Assembly: GCA_036971475.1 (NCBI GenBank)
Contig: JBAIZL010000002.1
Span: 328,666,145-328,730,144, forward strand
Reading direction: 5' to 3'
Length of the DNA: 64,000 nucleotides
Origin: Prosapia bicincta
Lineage: Eukaryota; Arthropoda; Insecta; Hemiptera; Cercopidae
The notes below the pieces were generated by a model. The model was given only the letters and a program-made list of their open reading frames with translations. It was not told the DNA's origin and searched no databases. Position numbers and translations under genes: made by a program. This document shows positions 1 through 12,200 of the stretch, in pieces. The stretch's first letter is position 1. Every line of letters starts with the position of its first letter.

Positions 1-329
1 AGACAAAGGTTACCTTAGGCCGGCCGCACACTGGATAAGGCACGGCTCGGCGCAGTGCGGTGAGACGTTTTTGCCTTGCCTTGCCGCGCCTTGCCCGATG
101 GTTAGTTGCAGCATACGGCACGGTACGGCAAGGCAAGGCATCCCCAGTTCCAGTATGCTTTTGGTTCTAAAACATATTTGAATAGAAATTCATAATATGT
201 CCCGGCTGAAGCAGATTTTTCTGTGTGTTCTATGTTCGGTCGGCGGTCACGCTGGATTGTGCTGACGTCAATCTTTTATTTCTTTCTGATTCACTAACTT
301 TAGAGTGATTTGAGCAAGAAATGAATAAA

Positions 330-437
330 TATGGGAAAACTGTATTAATATCAATTGTCATCCACTACAGGTTACAAAAAAATGAACTTGATTGGATGAA
401 TAAAAACGTATTTTATTAACGACTGGAAATTTGTACA

Positions 438-514
<77 letters not shown>

Positions 515-600
515 CCTATATAGTCTATATATATAGGAAAAGTGTGAGTTAATAGAAGGAATTGAATAACAATCTGTTGCAAACTGTAGCTTGTTCTCTA
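330..600 (+). repeat. Dispersed repeat R1 with internal (TA)n, copy 1
   Basis: The stretch containing GAACTTGATTGG, then GATGAATAAAAACG, then ACAAGATATA, a (TA)n tract and GTGTGAGTTAATAGAAGG recurs at about 2040-2640, 22040-22610, 24660-25180 and 27080-27147 joined to 36731-36790. It is an interspersed repeat that carries its own microsatellite. It has no coding content. Confidence 0.6.
441..512. repeat. (TA)n microsatellite
   Basis: This is a run of about 36 TA units inside repeat R1. The open frames reading YIYIYI across it are artefacts of the repeat. Confidence 0.98.
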
Positions 601-778
601 ACACTTAAACCAAAAAAATGCTTCTTTTACTATAAAATTTATACCAACAGTACAAAACACATCCCCGCGCATGCTCAGAAAAATTTGTCTTGTGCCTTTT
701 GCCCGACGGACTAAAATTGACGAGGCGGTACAAACCGCCTCAAGGCGATGCCATGCCGTGTCTCATCCAGTGTGCGGC

Positions 779-2039
779 AGTTCATTTAACCAATGCAAAT
801 TCACTTTACTTACTGTCCCTTAAGGCAAAACGCCGCACCGCGGCTTATCCAGCGTTATTTAAAGCTCAAAACTCTAATGATGTTTTGGATGTTAAATGAT
901 GAGAATGCAAGAACAAGTGTTAAGTAAAATTGAACTTAAACAACGGATGCAGAACTCTCGGATGGAGAGGAGTGTATACTACACTAGGTATGACTAAACA
1001 TTCTTTCTGTACATGGGGGTTCCTTCCTAGAATCCGTTACAGAGTAGAAGTACTTCAAGTATATAAATTTATCCAAGGGGCGTCTTGACTACTCAACATC
1101 TAGCAGATCTATTAATAGTGAATGAAGTACACAAAAATCTCCTTGTACTGGAAGTAAGGAAAACTTATGGAATCATGTGGGTAGAGTGAAGCTTTCCTTA
1201 CGCTCCGAGTAAGTATATCCGCAGATACTTGGATAAAGTGTGAAGTAACTCAACCTCTTCGCTCCTTTGGTGGCCCAAAATAGACGATTCGGTTTTTAAT
1301 TTTGGACCCGGGAAGGATAGCCAATTTTTTTTTTTTTTGGTTTAATTAAAACATAAATTAAAAAACTGTGCTGATGGCAAAATAATTGCATACGCATATG
1401 AGATGAGCGAAGAATAAATCAAGGCCAGGAGAAAGAGCGAGAGATTTTGCGGTCAAGTTAGATAAAAGTGTGGGGACATTGGTTAATAAGGAAACTGTGT
1501 AATGTCCACGTTAGGAATTGTGGCGATGCGAGGAGACGTAGCCGCAGGATGTAAGCCTCTAGTTAACGTGACGCCAACACGCGGCTTGCGGCTGCTTTAC
1601 GACCATCTAGCCCTCGGTAGGTCTGTGCTCACACCTCAAGGCCAGCTCAATCATATTGTTAAATTAATAAAATCGGGTCAGTTAAATTGGATTTTCGAAA
1701 TGGTTGATAGGGCGAGATGTGATTAGGTCAAATTGTGGCAATAAAACCATCTAAATGCCATTAGCCGTTTGTGAGAAGAGAGGGTGAGTTTGGTAGGCTT
1801 ACGTTTGCGCGAAACTAAAGCTCTGCCAAATATTAACAAAAAATGCTGTATATTCTATACTACTGTGACTTTTTTGCATAGCTAGCCTTCCAACAGTGAA
1901 TGTGTGTTTGTTTTTTGACCTCTTGCAGCAACAACACTGTCTTATTAAACAGATTATTGTTAAGCTCAACAAATACTTCAAATTTAACCATTCCTGTTAT
2001 AACTTCTCTCATTGTTTTATTTAACTATTTTTCTAATAT
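779..2039. other. Intronic or intergenic DNA, nothing firm
   Basis: I see no recognisable gene or element. The largest open frame (1502-1726, 74 codons, including PTRGLRLLYDHLALGR) has no motif I recognise and no supporting context. A T/A-rich tract lies at 1321-1360. Confidence 0.5.
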
Positions 2040-2640
2040 ATTTTGCGTTTATAAATTGATGAATCGTTGGTAAAATGGTAATTAAAGGTTTGTTAAATCA
2101 TCAGTAAACTGTAATTTGTAAGGAGCAATATAAACAAAACATTTTAGTCAATTCCTACTTAAGTCAAAAGAAAATGAGTTACTTTTTATTAAATAGTTAC
2201 AATTAATATAAATAAAGTAACAACGTATGGCTTAAAATAGCTGTTCTTCCAACATAACCTATAACATAAAATCAGCTGTTTTATGAAATCATATGCTGTC
2301 ACTTATTTTAAGCCAAATGGGACGAAATAACTATATTGCATACCTAGCGCCTTTTGCGAAACGTTTTTTTCCTATATAAAAACAAAATTAACTCATTATT
2401 AAATTTAATTAATGAATTAATATTTGTAAAAACTGTGTTAAAATCAAGTGCGACCCACTATAAGTTTTAAAATTTGATCGTGAGTGGGTGAATAAAAAGT
2501 ATTTTAATAGGGAATGATTGAACATTTGAACAAGATATGTTTAGGGAGATTGTGAACTAATAGAAGAAATTGATAAATATAGTGCTTTATCTTTACTAAA
2601 AATACTTTGTTTTGTAAATATATATACGAATAGCAGTATT
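2040..2640 (+). repeat. Dispersed repeat R1, copy 2 (extended)
   Basis: The stretch shares long blocks with 22060-22600, including CATAAAATCAGCTGTTTTAT, then GAAATCATATG, ATAACTATATTGCATACC and AATTAATATTTG. It ends with the same ACAAGATAT ... GTGAACTAATAGAAG motif, here with almost no TA expansion. Confidence 0.65.
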
Positions 2641-2931
2641 TTCGTTTAGTCTTGCCCTTCTTTGCAAGACATATTTAGGCCTGCGTGACATTGGCGGTTA
2701 ACATTCGGTAGGCCTAGGCATAAACTCGCTGTTGGTTTTGTGATAACTGACTGTTTTCTTAGTCTCCATGTGGTGTATTTTGTTTGCTTACTCTGTTTGG
2801 AACAGCTTTCGTTTAGATAAATAAACCAGTAAATAACGCGACAGCGAGAACAAACTGATAAATACCATAAATTTAGTCCAAGATAAGGGGCACTGGCAAT
2901 GCTATAAATAGTAAATAGAAATGTGGGAATT

Positions 2932-3985
2932 GCTACCAATGCAGAGAGGAGCCAGAGGCAATGCAAAATAAAGGGAGAATCCAGGTACTGCTTTGTGCAC
3001 TTTAGGCTGTAGGCTATCACAACGACTGGGGAGTGTTCCCGATGACATGGGTAACTTGGTATACTTAAAGAAAAATGAGTTAGTTGGTAGCGGGAATCGC
3101 TACCAAGGAACAGAAGAGCTAGAGGTAATAAAAATAAAGGGATGATCCAAAGACAGCTTTGTGTACTTTGTAGGCCATCACAACGAGTGGGGAGTGTTCC
3201 TGAAGACCTGGGTAACGTGTTCTACTAAAAAGGAAATGGTAGTTGGTAGCGGCAATTGCTACCAAAGCCGATAGACAAGGGTGGCTTCAGGATAGACTTT
3301 CGGGGGGGGGGGCACAGTGGTAGAAAACTTTGGGGTGAAAAACTTTTAAAAATAAACGCCTAAAATTGAAATTTTAAGCTATTCTTGTACTGAAAAATTA
3401 CAAAAATTTGACATTTTTTCATTAAAACATGCATTTTGCCTGAATGTACATATATATCAAAATTATTATTTTTAAACAAAATATTGTTTAACTTCCATCA
3501 AACGGCTCGTACTGACGAGGACGACGCGGAGTCATAGCTCACAGACTGTTAGTAGCCTATAACCGAGGCGGTACGGAACTAGTGCGCTACTTGTAATATG
3601 CCAGTGTTGTTTATGCTGGGTGGAACTACCAATGTCATCAGAGGAATTTATACATCTAACATTACATAAATGTAAAAACAATATGCATTACTTTAAAATA
3701 AAAATGAAATGAAAAATACATTTTTATAAGTAAACTGGGATAAATTTAAGTTTGTCCCGAATATAAAAATATATTTCTAAAAATAAATAATACCAAACTT
3801 TTCAAGGGGGGGGGGAATTACCCCTACTGCCCCTCCGCGGAAGCTGCCCTTGTCGAGAAGTGCTAGAGATATTATATAATAAAGATAGTATCCAGGGGGT
3901 GCTTTGTGCACTTTGTAGGCCATCGACTAGGGAGTTTTTCCGAAGACCTGGGTAACTTGGTCTACCTAAAGGTAGAGGGAAATAC
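2932..3985 (+). repeat. Tandem repeat, three units of about 160 bp, third unit interrupted
   Basis: Units begin at 2932, 3099 and 3258, each with GCTACCAA. They share GCTTTGTGCACTTT, GGGGAGTGTTCC and GACCTGGGTAAC. The third unit is split: 3258-3275 resumes at 3853-3985 after an inserted transposon-like unit. Confidence 0.75.
3276..3852. mobile_element. Non-autonomous DNA transposon inside the tandem repeat
   Basis: This 577-bp unit is bounded by CAAGGGTGGCTTC and the inverted GAAGCTGCCCTTG, followed inward by G runs at one end and their match at the other. The flanks (CCGATAGA and TCGAGAAG) are at best a weak 8-bp duplication. The ends are hAT-like. There is no coding capacity. The surrounding tandem repeat shows the pre-insertion sequence, which supports the boundaries. 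Confidence 0.6.
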
Positions 3986-4599
3986 TACTCTAACAAATTA
4001 ACCCATGCAGTGACACTGAATGTTTTAGGGATCGACCTCTTGCTAATGGTGTTCCCTGGTCATAACCTCTCACAGAGCGTTGCGTTCGCGGCTGTATGGG
4101 CTGTTGTATCTGTAAATATTGCTAGTTAGGCAATATTACTCACAGTGGTTGTGTTTTTAAATTCCAATCATTTATAAATACTTCAACTCTGTTTATTTGG
4201 GCCTACAAAAGTATTGGAACAAAAAATTCCATTTTGAATTTCTTTAAGTAATTTGTGTAAGACACATTTCATTTCGTCAGATATCATCAAGGGCTTCCGT
4301 TCTGGTTACAAATATCGCATAGGATTTACTTATTCACTAAAAAATCTTTTTATATATAAGTAAAAAGATATGTACACACATTTTCTTATTTTAATTTTTC
4401 TTTAAATATGAATAAAAGCGTTGTAACAAGCACGGGCTGTATTTAGACGCTCACGAATTTATTCTGTAGATAGATCCTTGTAATGAAATCCCGAAGACAA
4501 ATTTTATGTTTATTATGAAATTTATCCAATATTTTAATGAAGTGTTGATTGCCAATATTTCCGCTATAGCTATTACAACTCGTGGGCTATATCAACACT
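3986..4599. other. AT-rich DNA, nothing recognised
   Basis: I see no open frame of note, repeat match or splice-linked coding stretch here. Confidence 0.5.
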
Positions 4600-5833
4600 C
4601 AGGGGTCACCCAGGATTTTGTCAAGGGGGGCAGAACTACAACGGGACTGGGGGGGGGGTATCGGTTTGTTCACCCCCAGTAGAAAATATTGAATTTTTAC
4701 CACTATAAAACTTATGTTTTAAGCATATGCATATTGAAAAAGACTCAAATTGAGACTAAATCTGTGTTTTTATGTCATAGTAGGGGTAGCAGGGTGTTTA
4801 TTATTTTTCGACGAGTAACTTGAGCGTTTTTACATTTTGATTCCTGTACCATTGACTTTCATTGAAGTTGGTTTTTTGTTTTTTTTCTTCACACAAAATG
4901 ATAATAATCGAACAAAAATGTCTACGGTTTAAATTTATGACCATGGACAGCAAAAAACAAATCAATTTTTGACATGAATATTAGATATTTGTTGTTATAG
5001 TTAATTTGTTTTTTTTTTATAACGGTCTCAAAATGTACTCAGAAATATGGACAATGTCAATATAAAACTGTCTGCTCCTATTGTCACGACTTCTCGGAAA
5101 CGTGCTTTAAACTGATGGACCTAATCAAGCCTTGACAATCTTCAAAACTGTTAATTATATATAACGATGTATTTAAGGTTTCAGTTATGCCTTCTATTTA
5201 TTAGGCAGTTATTCTTTAACTAACGATCCTACTTTAGCGATTACCTCTGACGTTTGCAGAGAGATGTTAACAGCCGCCGAAACAGCCATAGAGGACAAGG
5301 ACTATTGTTATGATTGTACAAACGGAAGTTAAATCACTGGTCAATCATTAAACAATCCCTAATTTGAATATTTCCCCATAATTATCAAGTAACTTCAATG
5401 CTTATTTTATTATACCTTAATGTGCCAACTCAAAAACAGCGTATTTTAAAAGAGATTTTAAAAAAATTAATGATAAATTTAAAAATTGCTAACATTTTAA
5501 TGCTATTTAAAGCCTAATAAGGCTCTTAAAATAGGATAATTCAAACACAAATAAAAGTAATAACAGCATGTATTTTATCCAACGGAGGATGGCAAGATTA
5601 AAATAAATATAGGCTATTGTAGTCCGTTCACTAGAGGAAATACTGACTCAGAGAATTCAGTTTACAAGTAGGCTAAATATTATTTTCTACTGTCGTTCGT
5701 ATTACCCTACACCTAAATTGCAGTTGAACATACTATATTTTTTTTGTCATTTTCAATTTATTTAAAATTTTTCATTTTTTCTCGTGCTAAGGGGGACTGG
5801 GACCCCTTGGCTCCTCCCTGGGTTGCGCCACTG
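4600..5833. mobile_element. Non-autonomous hAT-like transposon with near-perfect 8-bp duplication
   Basis: The left end is CAGGGGTCACCCAGGA. The right end, inverted, is CAGTGGCGCAACCCAGG. The flanks are TCAACACT (4592-4599) and CCAACACT (5834-5841), an 8-bp target duplication with one mismatch, as expected for hAT elements. The 1234-bp interior has no transposase frame. Confidence 0.68.
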
Positions 5834-5841
5834 CCAACACT

Positions 5842-7380
5842 AGAACCGTTATGAATAAAACCAGAACCGGCGGAATATTTTGTTAACTCAGTAAAAAATT
5901 TTAATGTCTCATTAAAAAAATTATTATTATAATAAGCGACAAGAACAGCCGCCTTTCATATTTATTGCGAAATACACATGTGGGTGCCGTGCTTAGTTTA
6001 CACGGTAAGACGATCTGTCAGATCTCGTATTTCAGATATCTAGAAGGCAGTGAAGGAGTTCGTATTGCAGATCATACAGGCATAGCTGCACTCGCGATTC
6101 TATTGGATAATGACGCGACCTTGTACTCCAATGTAGCCTAGCCCTGTCTGATGCGATATTAATAAGAAATAAATGTTCAGCATGGCGTGCACTAAATTTC
6201 TCACGTGCTGGTATATAATTGTATCTGTGCTTGCAAATAGTATTGTTCCTAACATTTACCCATCTGAAATGGTTTGTTTTATTTTATTTCAATTGATTAA
6301 AACCAATTTCTTGCTATGCTATCATAATTTTTTTTTACATAATTTTTTTTTTAATGAGTAAGGCCCAAATTAAAATACCAATACGTCTATAATGCATTGT
6401 TACTTGCTTATATAGGGAATTCCTCTTACCAGGAGTATGGTCTAATAGTCTAATACATTAGTGGTATTAGATATGCAGACAACTACGTCTTATCAGGGGT
6501 GTGGTATCTGAACTTGCATTGATGGTGTTACATTACTGGGAATGCAGGACAGTGTTTGGGGGGGGGGGGCGGAGTGCACAACTTTGGGGGCAGTGGGGAA
6601 TCCTTCCGGGGAAATTTTGGAAATTTTTTATCTCTAGAAATCATATCTTATGGTATTTTGGCACTTGAACTACTCCATTGTTGGGTCGTCGACAAGCTGT
6701 TTTGCTAAAAACCTAGCGGAGTTTTATAGGATAATATTTTTCTCCTAAAAGTAATTGGTTTGGAGGCGCCCCTCTGGCTACGCACCCGCTGGGAATTATT
6801 CCTGTGGTCTCTGAATATGTGTTATTCCTATTTTCTACATTTACATACACTATTTTTGTTGTTGTGGTTTTGCTGACCTATTTTTTGTCCATTTTTATCA
6901 TGTGAATATGTTACAAGGTACATATTATGATCTGAGGTGGTTCCACTTTTGATTTTATTCTTTCTGTCTTTCCGATGACTTTATTTGAGCTAATTTTCAT
7001 CTGGATGAAGGACAGGTTTCCAATGAAATAGTGTCTAATTCATGAAACGAATCGATTATACATAAGTCCATATCAAGAGATGCATGTAGACAACATTGTG
7101 ATTCCAAAACTATTACACAGTTGGTTTTAAGTCTCTGCAAGTAATTATTCTTGCAGTTGATTACAAAGTTGTTGGCATTCTTTCCAAGGCAATGGAATAC
7201 TATCCTCTTGTCTCATCCATGACATCCATGTGTTCAGCCCTCAAAGTAGCTCAATGACTCCACAAGTCACAAATGCTTGCTTAGTTCTTAGCAATTTGAG
7301 CATTTGGGAGCCTCATAGAATTTGTGGAACAATTTTTTATTTTCATGTTGAATTATCAAAAATGTGTAAATTATATTTTA
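5842..7380. other. AT-rich DNA with a possible hAT-like fragment
   Basis: This stretch is mostly unremarkable. A G-run segment at 6548-6600 and the end CCTCTGGCTACGCACCCGCTG at about 6772-6791 resemble the two ends of another small hAT-type unit (about 6545-6791), but no duplication is convincing. The open frame at 6173-6361 is T-rich and unsupported. Confidence 0.4.
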
Positions 7381-7720
7381 CAGGATTTATTTGTTAATCA
7401 CTTTAACAATAGTTTATAACTATCTGAACTTTAAATTTTGTAAATTTGCCAATTTGACATTCTGTCTCAGTAAGTTTTCCCAAATTTACAAAATTTAAAG
7501 TTCGGATAGTCATAAACTACTGTTAAATCGATTAATTAAGATTCACCAAACGTAATGGAGTACAAAATTCCAGAATTTGTTGTTCTTGAATTTTGTAGTC
7601 CATTACGTTTGGTGAATCTTATTAATCACTTAAACAATAGTTTATGACTATCCGAACTTTAAATTTCGTAAATTTGTTAAAACTTACTGAGACTTGTGAG
7701 TTAGGCATAGTTTAATGTGG
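7381..7720. repeat. PLE-type terminal repeats in inverted array
   Basis: A block of about 100 bp containing CAATAGTTTATGACTATC and ACTTTAAATTT is present three times: forward at 7390-7460, inverted at 7480-7545, forward again at 7622-7700. The block AAACGTAATGGAGTACAAAA is also mirrored around 7575. The same sequence forms the ends of the PLE copy at 16440-17363, so these are end fragments of that family. Confidence 0.65.
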
Positions 7721-8745
7721 GCATGTATTTTCCTAACCTTTTTAAAACCATACTCCTGTATTCTTGGACTGCAGCCTGTCTTGCTGTGTTGTAGTAAGTT
7801 TTAACAAATTTATTTGTTATTGATATTTAAAAGCTATTAATGAAAACTCCAGTTGAAAACCCTCAGAGGTTATAACCTAGTTCTTCAGTGTTTAGGAAAG
7901 ATGAGGGAGATTATGTGGTCTGACCTTGCGTGTTCAACAGATTTATAAATTAACATTTTCAACAGCTCCAGTTAATGTCAAGAACAATAATTACCCAGAG
8001 ATCTGTTTATTTATTAATAACTGTGTCTGGTGAACTTAAACTCCTATAATAGTTTCCTATATCAATTTGAAAATTTTTTAATTGGAAATTGTATTTTCTT
8101 ACTATCCAAACTTTGGTATTTGTTTTGTTATCTTAATTTTGGATCTACCTTTATGACTAACATAAAAAGTACTCAGTGACAAGTACTGGTTGTAAGGTTG
8201 TGAATCACAGATGGCTAGCTTTCATCTGTTATTACATCAGATTATTATCCCTTGTCAAACTTTCAATTACGCACGTCTTTCTGGTCCAGTATGTAGGCGG
8301 ACATTGTGAATTGAATTGGGACAATAACATTTAGGAGCTACGTAGGAGTAGAGATATGTAACTACAGTTGAATGTCACAGTAGAACCTTGTTAAGTCAGT
8401 CCCCTTCAACTCAGATCCTCTGAAAACCCATACTAGTTTAGGTAATGGTACAAAAGCAAAAGATTTATGTAATGTAGCATTTGGCAAGGTTACATGTACC
8501 CAAGGTTTTTATGTCAGTGAAGTGTAAAGTGAGCTAGAATCAGAAAATGACAGAGGTTATGACACATTTACTAAAGAGGAAATTATTCCTGGTACCTTTC
8601 AACATACAGAACACAGGAATAATGCAGAAGTGGGAGTGATAAATAGATAGAAGTCCCATGGAAGAAGCATCTCAGTTGAATGAGTACTTACTTTACTTTA
8701 TCCAATGGCAAATCTTGGCATCTTTGCCATTTTCCTCCTAGCCTC
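7721..8745. other. Non-coding DNA with a possible pogo/Tigger-type remnant
   Basis: The sequence CAGTAGAACCTTGTTAAGTC at 8378 resembles a pogo/Tigger transposon end. A nearby frame at about 8515-8640 reads SELESENDRGYDTF, then TKEEIIPG, reminiscent of the acidic C-terminus of such transposases. The identification is weak. The rest of the stretch shows nothing. Confidence 0.3.
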
Positions 8746-9540
8746 TCAGTATAGACAATACTGACTCTTCCACATCTTCCAAAGCTGTGTGCCGTCCATC
8801 TTTTGAAGGTTGCTCAGAGGGAAAATATCTGAGGCTGCTAGTCCTATTTTATATAGGTGGGCTAGCAGATAGTCATGGACTGTAAGCATTCTGAATCTGG
8901 CAACAGCTTCCAGTCTTGGTAGGCTATGTGGTATTAACACTGTGTGCGCCAGCCCCTCTATATCTTTGCAGCGCTCATTTCTTCTTGGCTTTTCATTGAT
9001 AGTAGATTTAATCAGGGTCCCTGCTGTTAATAGAGATATAGGATTTTCCGGCTGTGGCATGGTGTTACCTTTCTTTGCTAGCTGGTCTGTGTATTCAATG
9101 GCAACATGGCTAGGGAGCCATTCCAGCACAATGTATCACTCTTCTTGTACTATACAGCTTATATTACAGTTTGTACTATAGCCGCAATCGCACTATCAAA
9201 CTTGTTGGCATTAATTCCAACAAGGGTGCAGCCCTCAAAGTGGTCGCTGTAAAAGCCAGCACCAGAGGCATGTCTTACTGCTGACCCATCAGTGTATACA
9301 TGGACCCAGTTGTTTTTGCTGTATAGTTCCGCAATCATTTCCAAAGCAGTTGCGTTTAGGATGTGGGGATCACTAATAGCATTGAAGTCTTTTTGATTTA
9401 GAAGTAACAGTTTTCTCTCAGGTAATGAAGCGAAAACCATATGACAGGCCGGGAATGTAGATGGTTGGTCCAATTCCAGATAGTATTTAATTCTATGTAG
9501 TTCGGCATAAATGAGCGGTTGTTCGGCAACTTGGATGAGT
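8746..9540 (-). pseudogene. Non-LTR retrotransposon remnant (RNase H and C-terminus)
   Basis: On the minus strand a frame at 9473-9159 contains WVHVYTDGSAVRHASGAGF, the first catalytic Asp of an RNase H domain. It breaks off within the domain. A second frame at 9129-8746 starts with the last RNase H motif (WLPSHV, then DQLAKKGN) and continues through the C-terminal region typical of jockey-like retrotransposon proteins. Roughly 80-100 residues between the two are missing and the Cys-rich tail is not intact. This is a dead fragment lying in the 5' part of the window. Confidence 0.8.
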
Positions 9541-9599
9541 TGATCTATTTTGAGCAGTAAGAGACAACCGATATATGATCGGACAGGAGATAAACACTA

Positions 9600-9810
9600 C
9601 TGACAGTCAACACAACTGAATCTTACAGCCTTCTACCTATAAAAGTAGAGATAACTGTACATACTGATATTTTTCAGCAAACACGTGTCATACTAGATCA
9701 GTGCATTATTCAATGCTGTGAGTCATTAACAAGACTGTTACAAGACTGATCTAGTGCAAACACATCTGATGAAAATATCAGTAAGTAGTGTTTTTGCCAA
9801 GTGATACCAA
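9600..9810. repeat. PLE-type hairpin unit, family B
   Basis: ACTGATATTTTTCAGCAAAC with ACTAGATCAG (9658-9702) is mirrored at 9748-9783. Sequences such as GCTGTGAGTCA and AGTGATACCAATAGTAGTAA recur at 20730-21270 and 55680-55790, next to PLE coding tails. Confidence 0.6.
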
Positions 9811-10260
9811 TAGTAGTAAATTAAAAAAACCTCAACATGAACAACACAAAAACTGCAAGTTATAACTGTACAGTTTACACATTTATTTCATATGTTGCCT
9901 TAGGTTATGTAAATATTTTCTCCACAGTACAAATAAATTATTGTAAGTATAGTACAGGATAATTACTTTTTTTTAAAATTAGGATTCTAATTCCTCAATT
10001 CATAAAAAGACTCTGATGAAATGAGAGGCAGTAATATATAAAAAGCTCTATTGAAACTTGATGTTTCTACCATATCAACGATTCTCGTGGTATTACTCAA
10101 GACTAAATACTTAACTTTGGTTGTGTCGGTTTGGTCGTAAGAATTGTCTTGAGAAGGACCACGAGAATTGTTTTTGTCAAAACTTCGAATTTTGATAAAG
10201 CTTTTTAAATTATTGTCCATTTTTGCTTTTCCTCACATTCTCCTGTTAACCTGAATATTT
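9811..10260. other. Non-coding DNA, nothing firm
   Basis: The minus-strand open frame at 10220-9987 has no recognised motif. The stretch at 10190-10270 (AAGCTTTTTAAATTATTGTC) recurs at 12405-12480, so at least the end of this stretch is repeat. Confidence 0.45.
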
Positions 10261-10948
10261 GTTATACTAGATCATTTGCAGTCCGGAGGGGATGTCTGAC
10301 TTAATGAGACTTATCTACTATATTTATAAAATTTCAACTGAAAACACTTGTACATAGTTGGTATGTTACACTTGCCTATAGCAGCACTTACTTTTATGGC
10401 TCAACTCACGCTAATAGACAACATACTCAGGAAAATTAAACAGAAACACCATCAAACGGCCATACAGACAAACCACACAAAAACAACAAATACATATCCC
10501 TCACCTACCACAACCAAAAAACACACAAAATAGCCTCCACATTCAAAAAACTCCATTACCAAATATCGTACAAAACAACAAACACTTCACATACAACCTT
10601 TTCAAAAAGAAAGTGACAAATACAAACTCTCAGAACCCTAAATTCAGCTACGCAAAACACTTAAAAAACACCCAACACACACACACCGACATACACACTA
10701 ATTTAAATGTTCTACACACATTAAAACAAAGTAAAAAACTAATACCCTTAGAAAAATATGAAATCTACAAACATTACGCAACAGATAAAGAAAACGTATT
10801 AAATGATCACACACACTTTGAAGCCAACAGCCTTTTCTATTATATGACACAAAACTCAAACAACCCACCCCATTCCACAGTCATAAATCCATTCCCGTTA
10901 GAGTTTTTACACCTAACCGATACCGCCAGTAGAGGGTTAGCTTCGTAA
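10261..10948 (+). mobile_element. Penelope-like element remnant (PLE-A)
   Basis: The plus strand carries an A/C-rich stretch whose broken frames read YISLTYHNQKTHKIASTF, then KKLHYQISYKT, followed by the C-terminal tail SYAKHLKNTQH, LEKYEIYKHYATDKENVLND (10613-10948). These match the end of the reverse transcriptase and the tail after the GIY-YIG nuclease in PLE proteins. The nuclease itself is deleted. At 10330-10400 the sequence shared with hairpin units and with 12530-12600 marks an element end. Confidence 0.65.
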
Positions 10949-11400
10949 AAGGAACGAATGTTTTGAAATGCGTCAGCAAGTAAGCAATTACGTATTCACT
11001 TAGTTAAGTATTTTTAAAATGAGTTACTTTTATGATTGTCGAGAGAAATATCCCATTATCAACTCAGAGTTAAAATATATAGGGAAGTGTAACATACCAA
11101 CATGATTAATCACATTTACTTAAGTTGACCACCAGGAAGTGTTAGTGAAAATGGTTTTAAACGCAGCTTTTATTAGCTTGATAAAACAGTGTATGTGATT
11201 CGTGTTTGTTCATGTAGTGTGTTTTTATTTTGTATTCCGGTATGTTTTCAAAATTAATTCTGTTCTTGTGTGTTGAGATAATAATCTTTTTTTGTTGGTG
11301 TGAAGAATTCCTAGATTGTGAATAATATTAGTCTACCTGTGATATTCAGTTATGTAAATATTACGTGGTATTAATCACTTTAACATTAGTTTATGACTAT
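10949..11400. other. PLE tail fragments and unassigned DNA
   Basis: 11030-11110 (ATTATCAACTCAGAG, GTGTAACATACCAACATG) is a degraded hairpin-unit end. 11365-11405 (TTAATCACTTTAACATTAGT, TTATGACTATC) is the start of the next PLE fragment. No gene is seen. Confidence 0.45.
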
Positions 11401-12200
11401 CTGAACTTTCAATGACTGGTTAAAGAAGTTCCTATGACCACAGAAAACATAAACAAAGAACTAGACACCATTAAATATTTAGCATACACAAATGGATATA
11501 ACACTACAGTAATAGACAAACTATGGTACAATATACAAAAAACACTAAAATTAAAACTACAGAAAGGGAAAACAAATACATCACAATACCATAAATAAAC
11601 AAAATATCAAATAAAATTACCCACATATTTAAAAAACCGGATACAAAATAGCATACAAAACTAATAACAATTTACAATACAAAATACAACACAACGCCAA
11701 CAACAAAGATAAACTACAAGCACCAGGCATATATAAAGTAAACTGCAACAAGTGCAACAAATTCTAAATTGGGCAAACAGGTTGCAGCTTTAAACAAAGA
11801 GTCGAGGAACACAAACAGAACACCAACTCAACATTTACAATCACATAAAAGAAACAGGACACAAATACACAGACATTTTCCATAACCTAGAAATCCTACA
11901 CATCAACAACAAGGACCACATCTCAACACACTAGAACAATATGAAATTTACAGACACATAAAAACTCAAAGTACAAACATATTAAATGAACAAACACACT
12001 ACAAATCACACACACTCTTCCATTCTATCGAAAACTTGCCTTTAAACCTGTCACCGCTTAACCCAACAACTCCAAGCAGAAGACACTGATGAAGATCGCC
12101 ACATAGCGATCAAAAACCTTCTGTCTCAGTAAGTTTTTACAAATTTACAACATTAAAGTTTGTTAATCATTTAAATAATAGTTTATGACTATCCAAACTT
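11365..12200 (+). mobile_element. Penelope-like element remnant with GIY-YIG region (PLE-B)
   Basis: Frames broken by stops read TTENINKELDTIKYLAYTNGY, then around 11735-11815 [25 protein letters not shown]. This CxxC followed by IGQTG and R--EH is the GIY-YIG endonuclease signature of PLEs. The tail (HTRTI, YRKLAFK) is followed by GATGAAGATCGCCACATAGC and the AAGTTTTTACAAATTTAC end motif. Stops and frameshifts make it non-functional. Confidence 0.75.

Larger units (their letters stand above)
23..778. mobile_element. DNA-transposon-like unit with terminal inverted repeats
   Basis: Bases 23-49 (GCCGCACACTGGAT then CACGGC) are matched, inverted, by bases 751-778. The ends are rich in GGCAC and GGCAAGG motifs, also inverted internally (about 72-95 and 127-139). 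I found no clear target duplication and no transposase. A second, shorter inverted match to the same end motif lies at about 838-852. It is probably a non-autonomous element; the superfamily is undecided. A (TA)n tract lies inside it. Confidence 0.45.

Noticed and set aside
358..604. Open frames of YIYIYI across the (TA)n tract on the minus strand
   Set aside because: Pure microsatellite translation; no coding evidence.
1502..1726. 74-codon plus-strand frame with protein-like composition
   Set aside because: No recognised motif, no splice or promoter context; kept only as a note.
2646..3020. 124-codon minus-strand frame with hydrophobic stretch
   Set aside because: It overlaps the 160-bp tandem repeat, and the other units do not keep the frame.
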